Shown: piece after piece, positions 6,381 to 12,421 of the stretch | How positions within the stretch are numbered: position 1 is the stretch's first letter | How the letters are laid out: every line of letters starts with the position of its first letter | Source of the DNA: Clostridia bacterium | Lineage (GTDB): Bacteria; Bacillota; Clostridia; Christensenellales; UBA1242 | Reading direction: 5' to 3' | Assembly: GCA_023228225.1 (NCBI GenBank) | Contig: JALOBO010000024.1 | Coordinates: 1 to 18,901 of the forward strand | Length of the DNA: 18,901 nt | Translations under genes and position numbers: made by a program | The notes under the pieces: model-generated | What the model was told of the DNA's origin: nothing | The model's input: the letters and a program-made list of their open reading frames with translations, nothing else | Database searches by the model: none

Positions 6381-6528
6381 ATAACAAGCAAAGTGGTTTT
6401 GGCGAGAAGGTGCGGGGCTTTCGCCCTGCGACGCCCGTTACTTTCTAAAAACAGTTTACTAAACTGTTTTTTAACGCTCTAACCCTTCTCCACCAATTTA
6501 TTTTTTAATTTGATATTAAAAATTTATA

Positions 6529-7077
6529 TTAACTAACTATCTTTACTAGGTATGGATAAACTTTCAACATTTCTTTTGCTATAACAAGATTAATTTCTTT
6601 TTGATTAGGTGCTATAAATTGTTTAACAAAATCCTCAAAATTTGTAAACTTTATATACTTTATATCAAAATTGTTTATCTTTTCGTTTTCTGTTATATTC
6701 AAATTAGCAATGTTTGTCTGTTTATCTGTTTTTGCCAAAAAATAAATAACTTGCGAAAGCCTGTTTTTATCTGTGTTTTGATAATTTTTTTGCAAGTATT
6801 TTATTATGTAAAATTGTCCCAATATCTCATCATAATCAAGTATAATTCCTGTTTCTTCCTGAACTTCCCTGACAATGCCTTGCAAAATTCCCTCGCCTTC
6901 CTCAATATGTCCTCCTGGGAGTTGACAACCTCCTCCAGATGTTGCAATTAAAATTTCATCCTTGCTGTTAACCAAAAAAATTTTAACTCTTGTGGTTATA
7001 ATTTCAACAGAGGATGCATCAATCTTATCATCGTTAAATTCTTCTACATATTCTTTAAAAACAGTTTTGTTTATCAT
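6529..7077 (-). CDS. Nudix hydrolase
   Basis: A 182-residue protein with a complete Nudix box at residues 56-78 (G, five residues, E62, seven residues, REVQEETGI), the metal-binding helix that hydrolyses nucleoside diphosphates linked to another group. The preceding strand and loop (VKIFLVNSKDEILIATSGGGCQLPGG) are also typical. The C-terminal 100 residues are Asn/Lys-rich and not recognised, so the substrate cannot be named; a housecleaning nucleotide or sugar nucleotide is possible. GGAG precedes the ATG. The gene points toward the tRNA-tail array and is bracketed by it on the left and by a decayed copy of the same modules on the right (7581-7691), which suggests it arrived as part of the variable segment. 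Confidence 0.9.
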   Translation of the reverse strand: MINKTVFKEYVEEFNDDKIDASSVEIITTRVKIFLVNSKDEILIATSGGGCQLPGGHIEEGEGILQGIVREVQEETGIILDYDEILGQFYIIKYLQKNYQNTDKNRLSQVIYFLAKTDKQTNIANLNITENEKINNFDIKYIKFTNFEDFVKQFIAPNQKEINLVIAKEMLKVYPYLVKIVS

Positions 7078-7150
7078 TTTGTTTTTTCTCCATACACAAT
7101 TTGTTTAAATTTTCTGAATCAACTTCATTTTCTTATTTTGTGTAGCCACA

Positions 7151-7354
7151 CTAATCAAGTGCTTCATAGCAAACTTGCTTATTAAACATATCTTTTTCTT
7201 CAAGATGTATTCCATTTAAAAATGCCAATTTTACGCTGTTTAAATCTACATATTCCTTATCGCTAACATCGTTGTTAAAGTGCTTGTAAACAGTCCAATC
7301 AGGTTTTGATATATCAACGTAGTAAGTATTGTCTATTTGTATTAATATAAAAAA
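7151..7354 (-). pseudogene. C-terminal remnant of an unrecognised gene
   Basis: On the minus strand a 67-codon frame ends in TAG (7153-7151) and reads as ordinary protein (NTYYVDISKPDWTVYKHF, then SVKLAFLNGIHLEEKD, ending VCYEALD). It is preceded in frame by a TAA (7357-7355) and has no usable start: the only ATG is 13 codons from the end and has no ribosome binding site. It is best explained as the surviving 3' end of a gene whose 5' part was lost. No family is recognised. Confidence 0.55.
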
Positions 7355-7580
7355 TTATATCACAATATATCATATCTTGCAAATAAATACATTTACAGAT
7401 AAGACAGATTTTTATTTACAATTGGATATTTGTGAAATATAAATAAACTTTGCTATTGAGAAAAGTAATAACCAGATTTTAGGCCTCTCTTACAAAAACT
7501 ATATAAATATAGTCTTGCGATTGGTTTTGTTCAAATTATATTTATATTAGAATTGTCGACATAACTAAGTTGCAATTTTG

Positions 7581-7691
7581 TAAAAACAGTTCAGTTTGGA
7601 TTGTTTGCTTCCCGCCAAATATAAGCAAAGTACAGTACATTATATGTGCTGTATTTTTTATTTAACTAATAGTTTAGGTAAGATTTGCAAA
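7581..7691 (+). repeat. Decayed third copy of the tRNA-tail modules (end of beta plus start of alpha)
   Basis: TAAAAACAGTT (7581-7591) resembles the last hairpin arm of beta. CCGCCAAATATAAGC (7612-7626) is the tail junction without the CTTCT part. It is followed by the alpha hairpin TACAGTACAT-TAT-ATGTGCTGTA (7631-7653), TTTTTTATTT, and the alpha stretch up to GATTTGCAA (7682-7690), where similarity stops abruptly beside the ligD terminator. Confidence 0.75.
7631..7663 (+). terminator. Terminator-like hairpin in the decayed alpha copy
   Basis: A 10-bp stem identical to the tRNA-Ser terminator, with loop TAT and a TTTTTTATTT tract. No gene on the plus strand leads into it, so it is a relic rather than a working terminator. 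Confidence 0.6.
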
Positions 7692-7715
7692 AGCAATTAA
7701 TCATGAACTGCTTTT
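7689..7715 (-). terminator. Probable terminator of the ku-ligD operon
   Basis: On the minus strand AAAAGCAGTT (7715-7706), loop CATGATT, AATTGCTTTT (7698-7689) form a 10-bp stem with one G-T pair, three bases after the ligD stop. The T-run lies in the right arm itself; efficiency is uncertain. Confidence 0.5.
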
Positions 7716-7718
7716 AAT

Positions 7719-8669
7719 TTATTTTATAGGAATATAAATGCAATCACTGGGGGATTTATCTAGTCTTAAACTTTTATAAACGGGCTGGCGTAATGCCCCG
7801 CTTTGCGTTCTTTGTAAAAATTTTACAGTACACACATTTTTTAGCGTAATCCAAATGGCGTTTTGGTGTCCTACTGGAACTTCAATAAATGGGCATTGAT
7901 TTAAAACTTTTGTTTTTGAAATTATATTATAGTCTCTGGTATTAATCCCTAAAATTACATGCCCCATAAAGGTTAAAGTATCATTTAAGTATTGCCCTAA
8001 TAGTATGCTAACAACATTATTTTTATTTTTTATATATCCACAAATTACAAAGTCATCATCTAATAAATTTTTTATTTTAATCCAATCTTTTGTTCGAATG
8101 TCAAAAAAATATTTGCTATCTTTTCTTTTTGCAACTATACCCTCTAAATCATACTTTTTTGATAAATCAAATAATTTTATTCCTTGTTTTTCAATGTATT
8201 TTGAAACCTGCATTTTGTTGTTTTCTATAACCACACTTTCAAGTAGTTTTTTGCGTTCAATTAAATTTAAATTTGTAACTTCGTGGTCATCGTAATAAAG
8301 AATATCAAAAGCAATATAACTGGCTGGAAACTTTTCGGCCATTAACTTAATTTTAAAAGCGTTTCCAGTTATTGACCGCCTTTGAATTTCCAAAAAATCC
8401 GGTTTACCATCTTTGATAATAATTAATTCGCCATCTAAAACACAACGGCATTTAACTTGCTTGTTAATATCAGCCAGTTCCGGTACAACAGGCAGTATTA
8501 TTCTATTCCGTTTATTTCTAAGGTCGGTTTTATAGCTTGGGTCTAAATATGCAATACATCTTTCGCCATCTAATTTAAACTCGTAAATAAAATCTTTGCT
8601 ATCAAACGCATCCCTCACTTCTTCTATGAGCATTGGCTTAATGTTTTTAATATCAAAAATATCGGTCAT
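7719..8669 (-). CDS. ligD: ATP-dependent DNA ligase, LigD-type ligase domain only
   Basis: A 316-residue ligase that seals DNA ends in bacterial non-homologous end joining. The nucleotidyltransferase motifs are in order: motif I with the adenylated lysine K32 (FKLDGER), motif III DGEL (79-82), IIIa AFDILYY (120-126), motif IV LEGIVAKR (175-182) and motif V WIKIK (196-200). An OB-fold domain starts near residue 206 (DDFVICGYI). The polymerase and 3'-phosphoesterase domains found in multi-domain LigD proteins are absent, so this is the ligase module alone. Its ATG overlaps the ku stop by four bases (ATGA), indicating coupled translation in a ku-ligD operon. The gene symbol reflects this pairing; a plain LigC-type name would also fit. 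Confidence 0.93.
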   Translation of the reverse strand: MTDIFDIKNIKPMLIEEVRDAFDSKDFIYEFKLDGERCIAYLDPSYKTDLRNKRNRIILPVVPELADINKQVKCRCVLDGELIIIKDGKPDFLEIQRRSITGNAFKIKLMAEKFPASYIAFDILYYDDHEVTNLNLIERKKLLESVVIENNKMQVSKYIEKQGIKLFDLSKKYDLEGIVAKRKDSKYFFDIRTKDWIKIKNLLDDDFVICGYIKNKNNVVSILLGQYLNDTLTFMGHVILGINTRDYNIISKTKVLNQCPFIEVPVGHQNAIWITLKNVCTVKFLQRTQSGALRQPVYKSLRLDKSPSDCIYIPIK

Positions 8670-9472
8670 ACTTTTTTAAGTTTTTTTGCAACAGTTTTTT
8701 CGACAAAAGCTTCGGACTTTGCTTGTTCAATGCTTTCTTTGAGTGCATCCATTAAGTCGGCAATAATATAAGGCTCATTAGATTTTGGAGTTACAATCTT
8801 TTTTCCTGCAATTTTATCTTCTATAAGATTGCGTAGTTTAACTTGATATTCATCGGTGTATTCATTTGGATTAAATGGTGTATCCATAGAATTAATAAGC
8901 GTTTTTGCCATTTTAATTTCAGCTTCAGCTACTTTTGGCTTGCTGTATGCTTTTGGCAGTGTTTTTATATCATTTTGATAATACATAGTGGTTACAATTA
9001 ACCCATCTTCACGCGGAATTATTACCATTAGCGTTTCTTTTGTACCCATAACGGTTTTTCCAATTGCAACTTTGTTTTCGCTCAGTAATGCTGTTCGTAA
9101 TAATTCAAACGCTTTTTCGCCCCCCGCTTCCGGTAACACTCTATAAGATTTTTCATAATATACTGGCGATATTTGATCTAACTCAGCAAAATGCAATATT
9201 TGAACTGATTTTTCCTTTTCGGTTTTAATTTTTTCTATTTCTTCATCGGTTATTATTACATAATGATCTTTATCATATTCATAACCTTTTACAATATCTT
9301 TTTCGGTAACTTCTTGTCCGCAATGAGCGCAAGTTTTTTTATACTTAATCCGCTCATTATTTTTTTTGTATAATTGATTAAAATGAATTTCATTATCTTG
9401 TATAGCGGTATACATTGCAACTGGAATTGCAACAAGTCCAAAAGATATCATCGTTTTTTTAGCAACTGCCAT
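8666..9472 (-). CDS. ku: DNA end-binding protein Ku
   Basis: A 268-residue prokaryotic Ku, a ring-shaped homodimer that binds double-strand break ends and recruits the ligase. Diagnostic parts: the N-terminal strand MISFGLVAIPVAMYTA, the KTCAHCGQEV loop (C48, C51; a relic of a zinc site), SVQILHFAELDQISPVYYEKSYRV, the KVAIGKTVMGTKETLMVI core and the helical region after DEYQVKLRNLIEDKI. The lysine-rich C-terminal tail (about 245-268) is of the type that contacts DNA or the ligase. GGAGG precedes the ATG. It is first in the operon, reading from a promoter whose -35 hexamer is shared with the divergent HD gene. Confidence 0.96.
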   Translation of the reverse strand: MAVAKKTMISFGLVAIPVAMYTAIQDNEIHFNQLYKKNNERIKYKKTCAHCGQEVTEKDIVKGYEYDKDHYVIITDEEIEKIKTEKEKSVQILHFAELDQISPVYYEKSYRVLPEAGGEKAFELLRTALLSENKVAIGKTVMGTKETLMVIIPREDGLIVTTMYYQNDIKTLPKAYSKPKVAEAEIKMAKTLINSMDTPFNPNEYTDEYQVKLRNLIEDKIAGKKIVTPKSNEPYIIADLMDALKESIEQAKSEAFVEKTVAKKLKKV

Positions 9473-9540
9473 AAATAATCCTCCGCTATATCTATTATTA
9501 GCCTACAATATGTATTTATTCTAATCTTTGAATACTATTA

Positions 9541-9569
9541 ATTATAAGACTATAAACAGAGTATTGCAA
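9541..9569 (-). promoter_or_regulatory. Promoter of ku-ligD
   Basis: On the minus strand TTGCAA (9569-9564), 17 bases, perfect TATAAT (9546-9541). Transcription would start near 9534, about 60 bases before the ku start. The pattern is vegetative (sigma-A), not the forespore type known for ku in B. subtilis. Confidence 0.7.
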
Positions 9570-9592
9570 AATTATAATAATTATGATAAAAT
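9564..9592 (+). promoter_or_regulatory. Promoter of the HD-domain gene, sharing its -35 with ku
   Basis: The same palindromic TTGCAA (9564-9569), 17 bases, TAAAAT (9587-9592) with an extended -10 TG at 9584-9585. Transcription would start near 9599, upstream of GGGAG (9625-9629) and the ATG at 9637. Confidence 0.6.
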
Positions 9593-9636
9593 ATATTAAT
9601 AGAAAATATAATATAATTATTTTTGGGAGCATAAAT

Positions 9637-10713
9637 ATGATAAATAATGAAATTAAAGATTATATTACAAATGAAATTTTGCCCAAATATAAAGACTTTG
9701 ACAAAGGACATGATATAAGACATATTAAAGAAGTAATAAAACGTAGCCTAGAATACTACGAATATTTAAACGATGAGAATATTGATCCAAATATGGTATT
9801 CGTTATAGCCGCATACCATGATTTAGGCATAAGCGTTGAAAGAGAACATCACGCTATACATTCCGCCGAACTATTACTTAAAGATGAAAAATTAAGAGAT
9901 TGGTTTTCCGAAGAACAAATGGAGATTATGGCGGAGGCCTGTGAAGATCACTCTACTTCACTTAATAGAGAGCCTTATACTATTTATGGCAAAATTGTTT
10001 GCGATGCCGACAAAGACAACAATGTTACAACATCTCTAAGCAGAGCGTGGGATTATTCAGTACAAAACTTTCCAACTTTTACAAAACAAGAATTATTAGA
10101 TAATGTTTATGAACAATTAGTAAAAAAATTTGGAAAAGGTGGGCTTGTTAGGTTTTACATTGATTCACAAAAAAATATTGATTTTGTGGCAAAAATGAAG
10201 ATACTTACAGATAACCGTGAAACTTTTCAAACTGAAATGTTAAATATAGTAAATAAAAGAAGTTTTGTAGAAAGAATTTTTAGAGATGATATTGAAGAAT
10301 TTTTACAAAAATTTAATTTGGAAATAATTGATGCTCCATATCCACTTTGGCGTACAGGGTTATATAAAAAGCCTTGCATTATAGTAACATGTAAAGATAT
10401 AAAAAAGGAAAATAAAAATTTAGCAGTAATGTCTGCTTTTGGTCTTTTGGGAATGATGGGTAGTCTTATGAACGCTGGTACATTTAATCTTATGTCAAGC
10501 AGAATGCTTGTATTTAATAGTTTAGTATGCTACGAATCCGAACTTTCTATTATGAATGATCGCGACACAGTTGATTATTGCGACGAATGGTACAATTTTT
10601 TAGCAGAAAAATTCGGAAAAGAATATAAGGCTTATTACCACCGCGAATATTTAAAGCAACAGGCCGAAGCAAAAAAACACCCTGAAAAAGACACGAAAGA
10701 AGAAGAAAAATAA
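9637..10713 (+). CDS. HD-domain phosphohydrolase with unrecognised C-terminal domain
   Basis: A 358-residue protein. Residues about 1-205 form an HD domain: H29 (GHDIRHIKEV), H61-D62 (AAYHDLGI), further histidines H71, H72, H75 and H105 (EDHSTS), and D123/D125 (VCDADK). Such domains hydrolyse phosphate esters of nucleotides; the substrate is unknown. The second half (about 210-335) is not recognised; it holds a Met/Gly-rich hydrophobic stretch (263-285, FGLLGMMGSLMNAG) and a mixed alpha/beta tail, ending in a very charged C-terminus. An in-frame ATG at 9583 is rejected because it lies upstream of the predicted transcript and has no ribosome binding site, whereas the ATG at 9637 has GGGAG seven bases ahead. 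The gene diverges from ku and ends at a good terminator. Confidence 0.8.
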   Translation: MINNEIKDYITNEILPKYKDFDKGHDIRHIKEVIKRSLEYYEYLNDENIDPNMVFVIAAYHDLGISVEREHHAIHSAELLLKDEKLRDWFSEEQMEIMAEACEDHSTSLNREPYTIYGKIVCDADKDNNVTTSLSRAWDYSVQNFPTFTKQELLDNVYEQLVKKFGKGGLVRFYIDSQKNIDFVAKMKILTDNRETFQTEMLNIVNKRSFVERIFRDDIEEFLQKFNLEIIDAPYPLWRTGLYKKPCIIVTCKDIKKENKNLAVMSAFGLLGMMGSLMNAGTFNLMSSRMLVFNSLVCYESELSIMNDRDTVDYCDEWYNFLAEKFGKEYKAYYHREYLKQQAEAKKHPEKDTKEEEK

Positions 10714-10740
10714 ATATAATATGTTTTTAGTCTAAATTTT

Positions 10741-10780
10741 AAGAATGTCCGCAACAAACTATGCGAACATTCTTTTTGTT
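10741..10780 (+). terminator. Terminator of the HD-domain gene
   Basis: AAGAATGTCCGCA (10741-10753), eight-base loop, TGCGAACATTCTT (10762-10774) with one mismatch, then TTTGTTT. Confidence 0.85.
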
Positions 10781-10804
10781 TATATCATATCTATAAAGTA
10801 TATA
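10776..10804 (+). promoter_or_regulatory. Possible promoter of the ferritin-like gene
   Basis: TTGTTT (10776-10781), 17 bases, TATATA (10799-10804). Both hexamers are imperfect and the -35 lies in the U-tract of the preceding terminator, so this is tentative. A separate promoter is expected because a good terminator precedes it. Confidence 0.35.
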
Positions 10805-10830
10805 AACGATAATGTTTAAAAGGAGTAATT

Positions 10831-11346
10831 ATGGATAATTTACATAATGATATGATGATTAAATATACTGTTGATTTACCATACCCCGAAATATCGCCAA
10901 CAATGGATTTGCGTACAGCCCGAATGCTACTTAATGATTTTGCTGGGCAAGATAGCGAACTAACGGGCATTAACCAATATATTTATCAGCATTTGGTTAC
11001 TGGTGAGCATGAAGAACTATCTGAGGTTCTAAAAGGTATAGCATTAGTGGAGATGAAACACTTTGAAATGCTGGGCGAAGCAATAGTAAATTTAGGTGGC
11101 GATCCTGTATTTACATCATCACGCGGTAGACCTTGGACTGCTTTATATTTAAAATACATAAAAAATCCTAAAATGATAATTATGATGAACATTCAAGGAG
11201 AAAAGGCTGGAATAAAAGGCTATCGCCAAAGCATAGAAATGACAAACAACATGCAAGTAAAAAAACTTTTAGAACGCATTATACTTGACGAGGAATTACA
11301 CATACAAAACCTAGAAAAAATGCTTGTTAAATTTGATCACATGTAA
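10831..11346 (+). CDS. Ferritin-like di-metal protein
   Basis: A 171-residue four-helix-bundle protein of the ferritin-like superfamily. The di-metal ligands are all in place: E43 (DSELTGI), E74 and H77 (LVEMKHFEMLGE), E124 (QGEKAGIKGY) and E154 and H157 (ILDEELHIQNLE). The segment EAIVNLGGDP is typical of manganese-catalase-like and spore-coat CotJC-like relatives, which act on peroxide or bind iron or manganese. Residues 1-28 form an extended N-terminus (LPYPEISPTMD). No signal peptide is present. AAAGGAG lies five bases before the ATG. The gene is alone on its transcript. Whether it acts as a catalase, an iron store or a coat component cannot be settled from sequence. Confidence 0.78.
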   Translation: MDNLHNDMMIKYTVDLPYPEISPTMDLRTARMLLNDFAGQDSELTGINQYIYQHLVTGEHEELSEVLKGIALVEMKHFEMLGEAIVNLGGDPVFTSSRGRPWTALYLKYIKNPKMIIMMNIQGEKAGIKGYRQSIEMTNNMQVKKLLERIILDEELHIQNLEKMLVKFDHM

Positions 11347-11458
11347 GTGATAATCAAATAAATTATGTGCTTTAATTTAATGCCAGAAATTAAATTTGTA
11401 ACATTTTCTGTACAAAGTCCGTATGATTTGTGTTTTTTTAACATAGTACATTGAAATA

Positions 11459-11761
11459 CTATTTTACTAAAAATGTTTGACATAGCGGGTGTTTTTCTTG
11501 CATTACAGTAATTCCGTTTGCTATACAGTGCCCGCCACTATTAAAAATACATTCAGCCGAGCATAACACTTTTACTTTATGTGAATTTGGTACTAAATCT
11601 GCTTCTGCTTTTTCTTTAAAAATATGGTTAGCATATTTTTTAATTTTGCCACTATCATCAAAAGTAGCACAATATGTTTTCTCAGTTATATTTACATTTT
11701 TTGCAGTGCAATAAAAATTATGATTATATTTACACCGCATTTCTTTACATTTTAAATTCAT
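11459..11761 (-). CDS. Two-module DUF1540-type cysteine-rich protein
   Basis: A 100-residue protein built of two similar cysteine modules. Module 1: C5, C10, C18, C31 (CRYN-like CKYNHNFYCTAKNVNI ... YCATF). Module 2: C67, C71, C79, C94 (CSAECIFNSGGHCIANGITV ... LCQTF). Each fits DUF1540, a short four-cysteine domain common in Clostridia and often supposed to bind metal; its role is unknown. A 35-residue linker rich in Lys and Ala separates the modules. AAGGAAA precedes the ATG. The gene is divergent from rplI and convergent with the ferritin-like gene. A metal-related role would fit that neighbour but is inference. Confidence 0.82.
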   Translation of the reverse strand: MNLKCKEMRCKYNHNFYCTAKNVNITEKTYCATFDDSGKIKKYANHIFKEKAEADLVPNSHKVKVLCSAECIFNSGGHCIANGITVMQEKHPLCQTFLVK

Positions 11762-11821
11762 ATTGATTTCCTTAGTTTTATTTTATACTTAGTATTGCCT
11801 TAAAACAAAATATGTATTCGT

Positions 11822-11850
11822 TTGCATTTTTTAGTGATTTAAGGTATTAT
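11822..11850 (+). promoter_or_regulatory. Promoter of rplI
   Basis: TTGCAT (11822-11827), 17 bases, TATTAT (11845-11850). Transcription would start near 11857, leaving a leader of under 30 bases, with AGGAGAT before the ATG at 11884. Confidence 0.6.
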
Positions 11851-11883
11851 TGTATTAAGTTATCCATATTTTAGGAGATAATT

Positions 11884-12330
11884 ATGAAAGTTATTTTTTT
11901 ACAAGATGTAAAAGGTTCGGGCAAAAAAGGGCAAATATTAAATGTAAGTGATGGTTATGCTCGTAATTTCCTTTTTCCAAAAAAATTAGCAGAAATCGCA
12001 ACTAACAGTGCGGTAAATTCTTTAAATGGGCAGAAAAACGCCGAATTATTCAAAAAAAATACCGAAAAAGAGGCAGCATTTGAACTTAGTAAAAAGATAA
12101 AAGGGCTGACTATTGAATTAAAAATAAAAGCCGGCGAAAAAGGCAAGATGTTCGGTTCAATAACTAGCAAAGAAATCGCCGAAATGCTTAATAAACAAGG
12201 CTTTGAAATAGATAAAAAGAAAATAATTCTTGAAACCCCAATTAAAAATGTAGGTCAATATAAAATAGAAGTAAAACTATATCAAGATGTTACTACAAAT
12301 TTTATTGTAAATATTGTTCCGTTTAATTAA
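11884..12330 (+). CDS. rplI: 50S ribosomal protein L9
   Basis: A 148-residue ribosomal protein, the usual length. The N-terminal rRNA-binding domain begins [36 protein letters not shown], the L9 signature, followed by the long connecting helix (about 45-75) and the C-terminal domain with [17 protein letters not shown] and [18 protein letters not shown]9 binds domain V of 23S rRNA at the base of the L1 stalk and helps hold the reading frame. Here it is transcribed alone between its own promoter and terminator, rather than with replication or phosphodiesterase genes as in many Bacillota. Confidence 0.97.
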   Translation: MKVIFLQDVKGSGKKGQILNVSDGYARNFLFPKKLAEIATNSAVNSLNGQKNAELFKKNTEKEAAFELSKKIKGLTIELKIKAGEKGKMFGSITSKEIAEMLNKQGFEIDKKKIILETPIKNVGQYKIEVKLYQDVTTNFIVNIVPFN

Positions 12331-12350
12331 TTGAATAATTAAATAAAATA

Positions 12351-12382
12351 ACCGCTTGGCGAAACACTAAGCGGTATTTTTA
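12351..12382 (+). terminator. Terminator of rplI
   Basis: ACCGCTT (12351-12357), loop of 11, AAGCGGT (12369-12375), then ATTTTTA. It lies between the convergent rplI and ndk; on the minus strand it is followed by TATTTTATTT and may serve ndk too. Confidence 0.75.
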
Positions 12383-12421
12383 TTTAATATTATAATCTAT
12401 CATCTTGCTTTATTTTATTTT

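Larger units (their letters stand above)
5843..6495 (+). repeat. Modular tandem array built from the tRNA-Ser 3' end, terminators and hairpins
   Basis: CTTCTCCGCCA, the tRNA 3' end with its CCA, recurs at 5844, 6011, 6164 and 6331 and as CTTCTCCACCA at 6485, with spacings 167, 153, 167 and 154. The stretch is thus two copies (about 5855-6174 and 6175-6495) of a 320-base unit, each made of an alpha module (167) and a beta module (153/154). Three of the tails continue identically into AAATATAAGC (5854, 6021 and 6341); the one at 6164 continues only as AAAT. Each alpha and beta module starts with a terminator-like hairpin. No open reading frame of note lies within. The copies are nearly identical, so the duplication is recent or maintained. 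Confidence 0.9.
7082..7718. other. Gene-poor 640-base stretch between the Nudix gene and ligD
   Basis: Contents in order: an AT-rich leader of the Nudix gene, a start-less gene remnant (7151-7354), an AT-rich stretch without clear coding (7355-7580) containing a small palindrome (ACTATAT-AA-ATATAGT near 7499), a decayed copy of the tRNA-tail modules (7581-7691), and a hairpin serving ligD (7689-7715). Confidence 0.7.

Noticed and set aside
5855..6495. Integron attC-like sites in the alpha module (TAACAATTTG ... TTAACGCG resembles attC ends)
   Set aside because: The required complementary pair of core sites (GTTRRRY with RYYYAAC at the two ends of one hairpin) is not present, and no integrase gene is in the window.
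5855..6495. Further tRNA genes or a tRNA pseudogene cluster
   Set aside because: Only the acceptor tail and CCA recur; no D arm, anticodon arm or 5' acceptor strand precedes the later tails.
5843..6495. CRISPR array
   Set aside because: The repeated part is long and the modules are near-identical, so there are no unique spacers; no cas genes are near.
9583..9636. Upstream ATG for the HD-domain protein
   Set aside because: It lies inside the predicted -10 element, has no ribosome binding site, and the next in-frame ATG has a good one.
11347..11458. Terminator after the ferritin-like gene (AATTTAAT ... ATTAAATT near 11375-11397)
   Set aside because: The stem is purely A/T with no U-tract behind it; too weak to claim.
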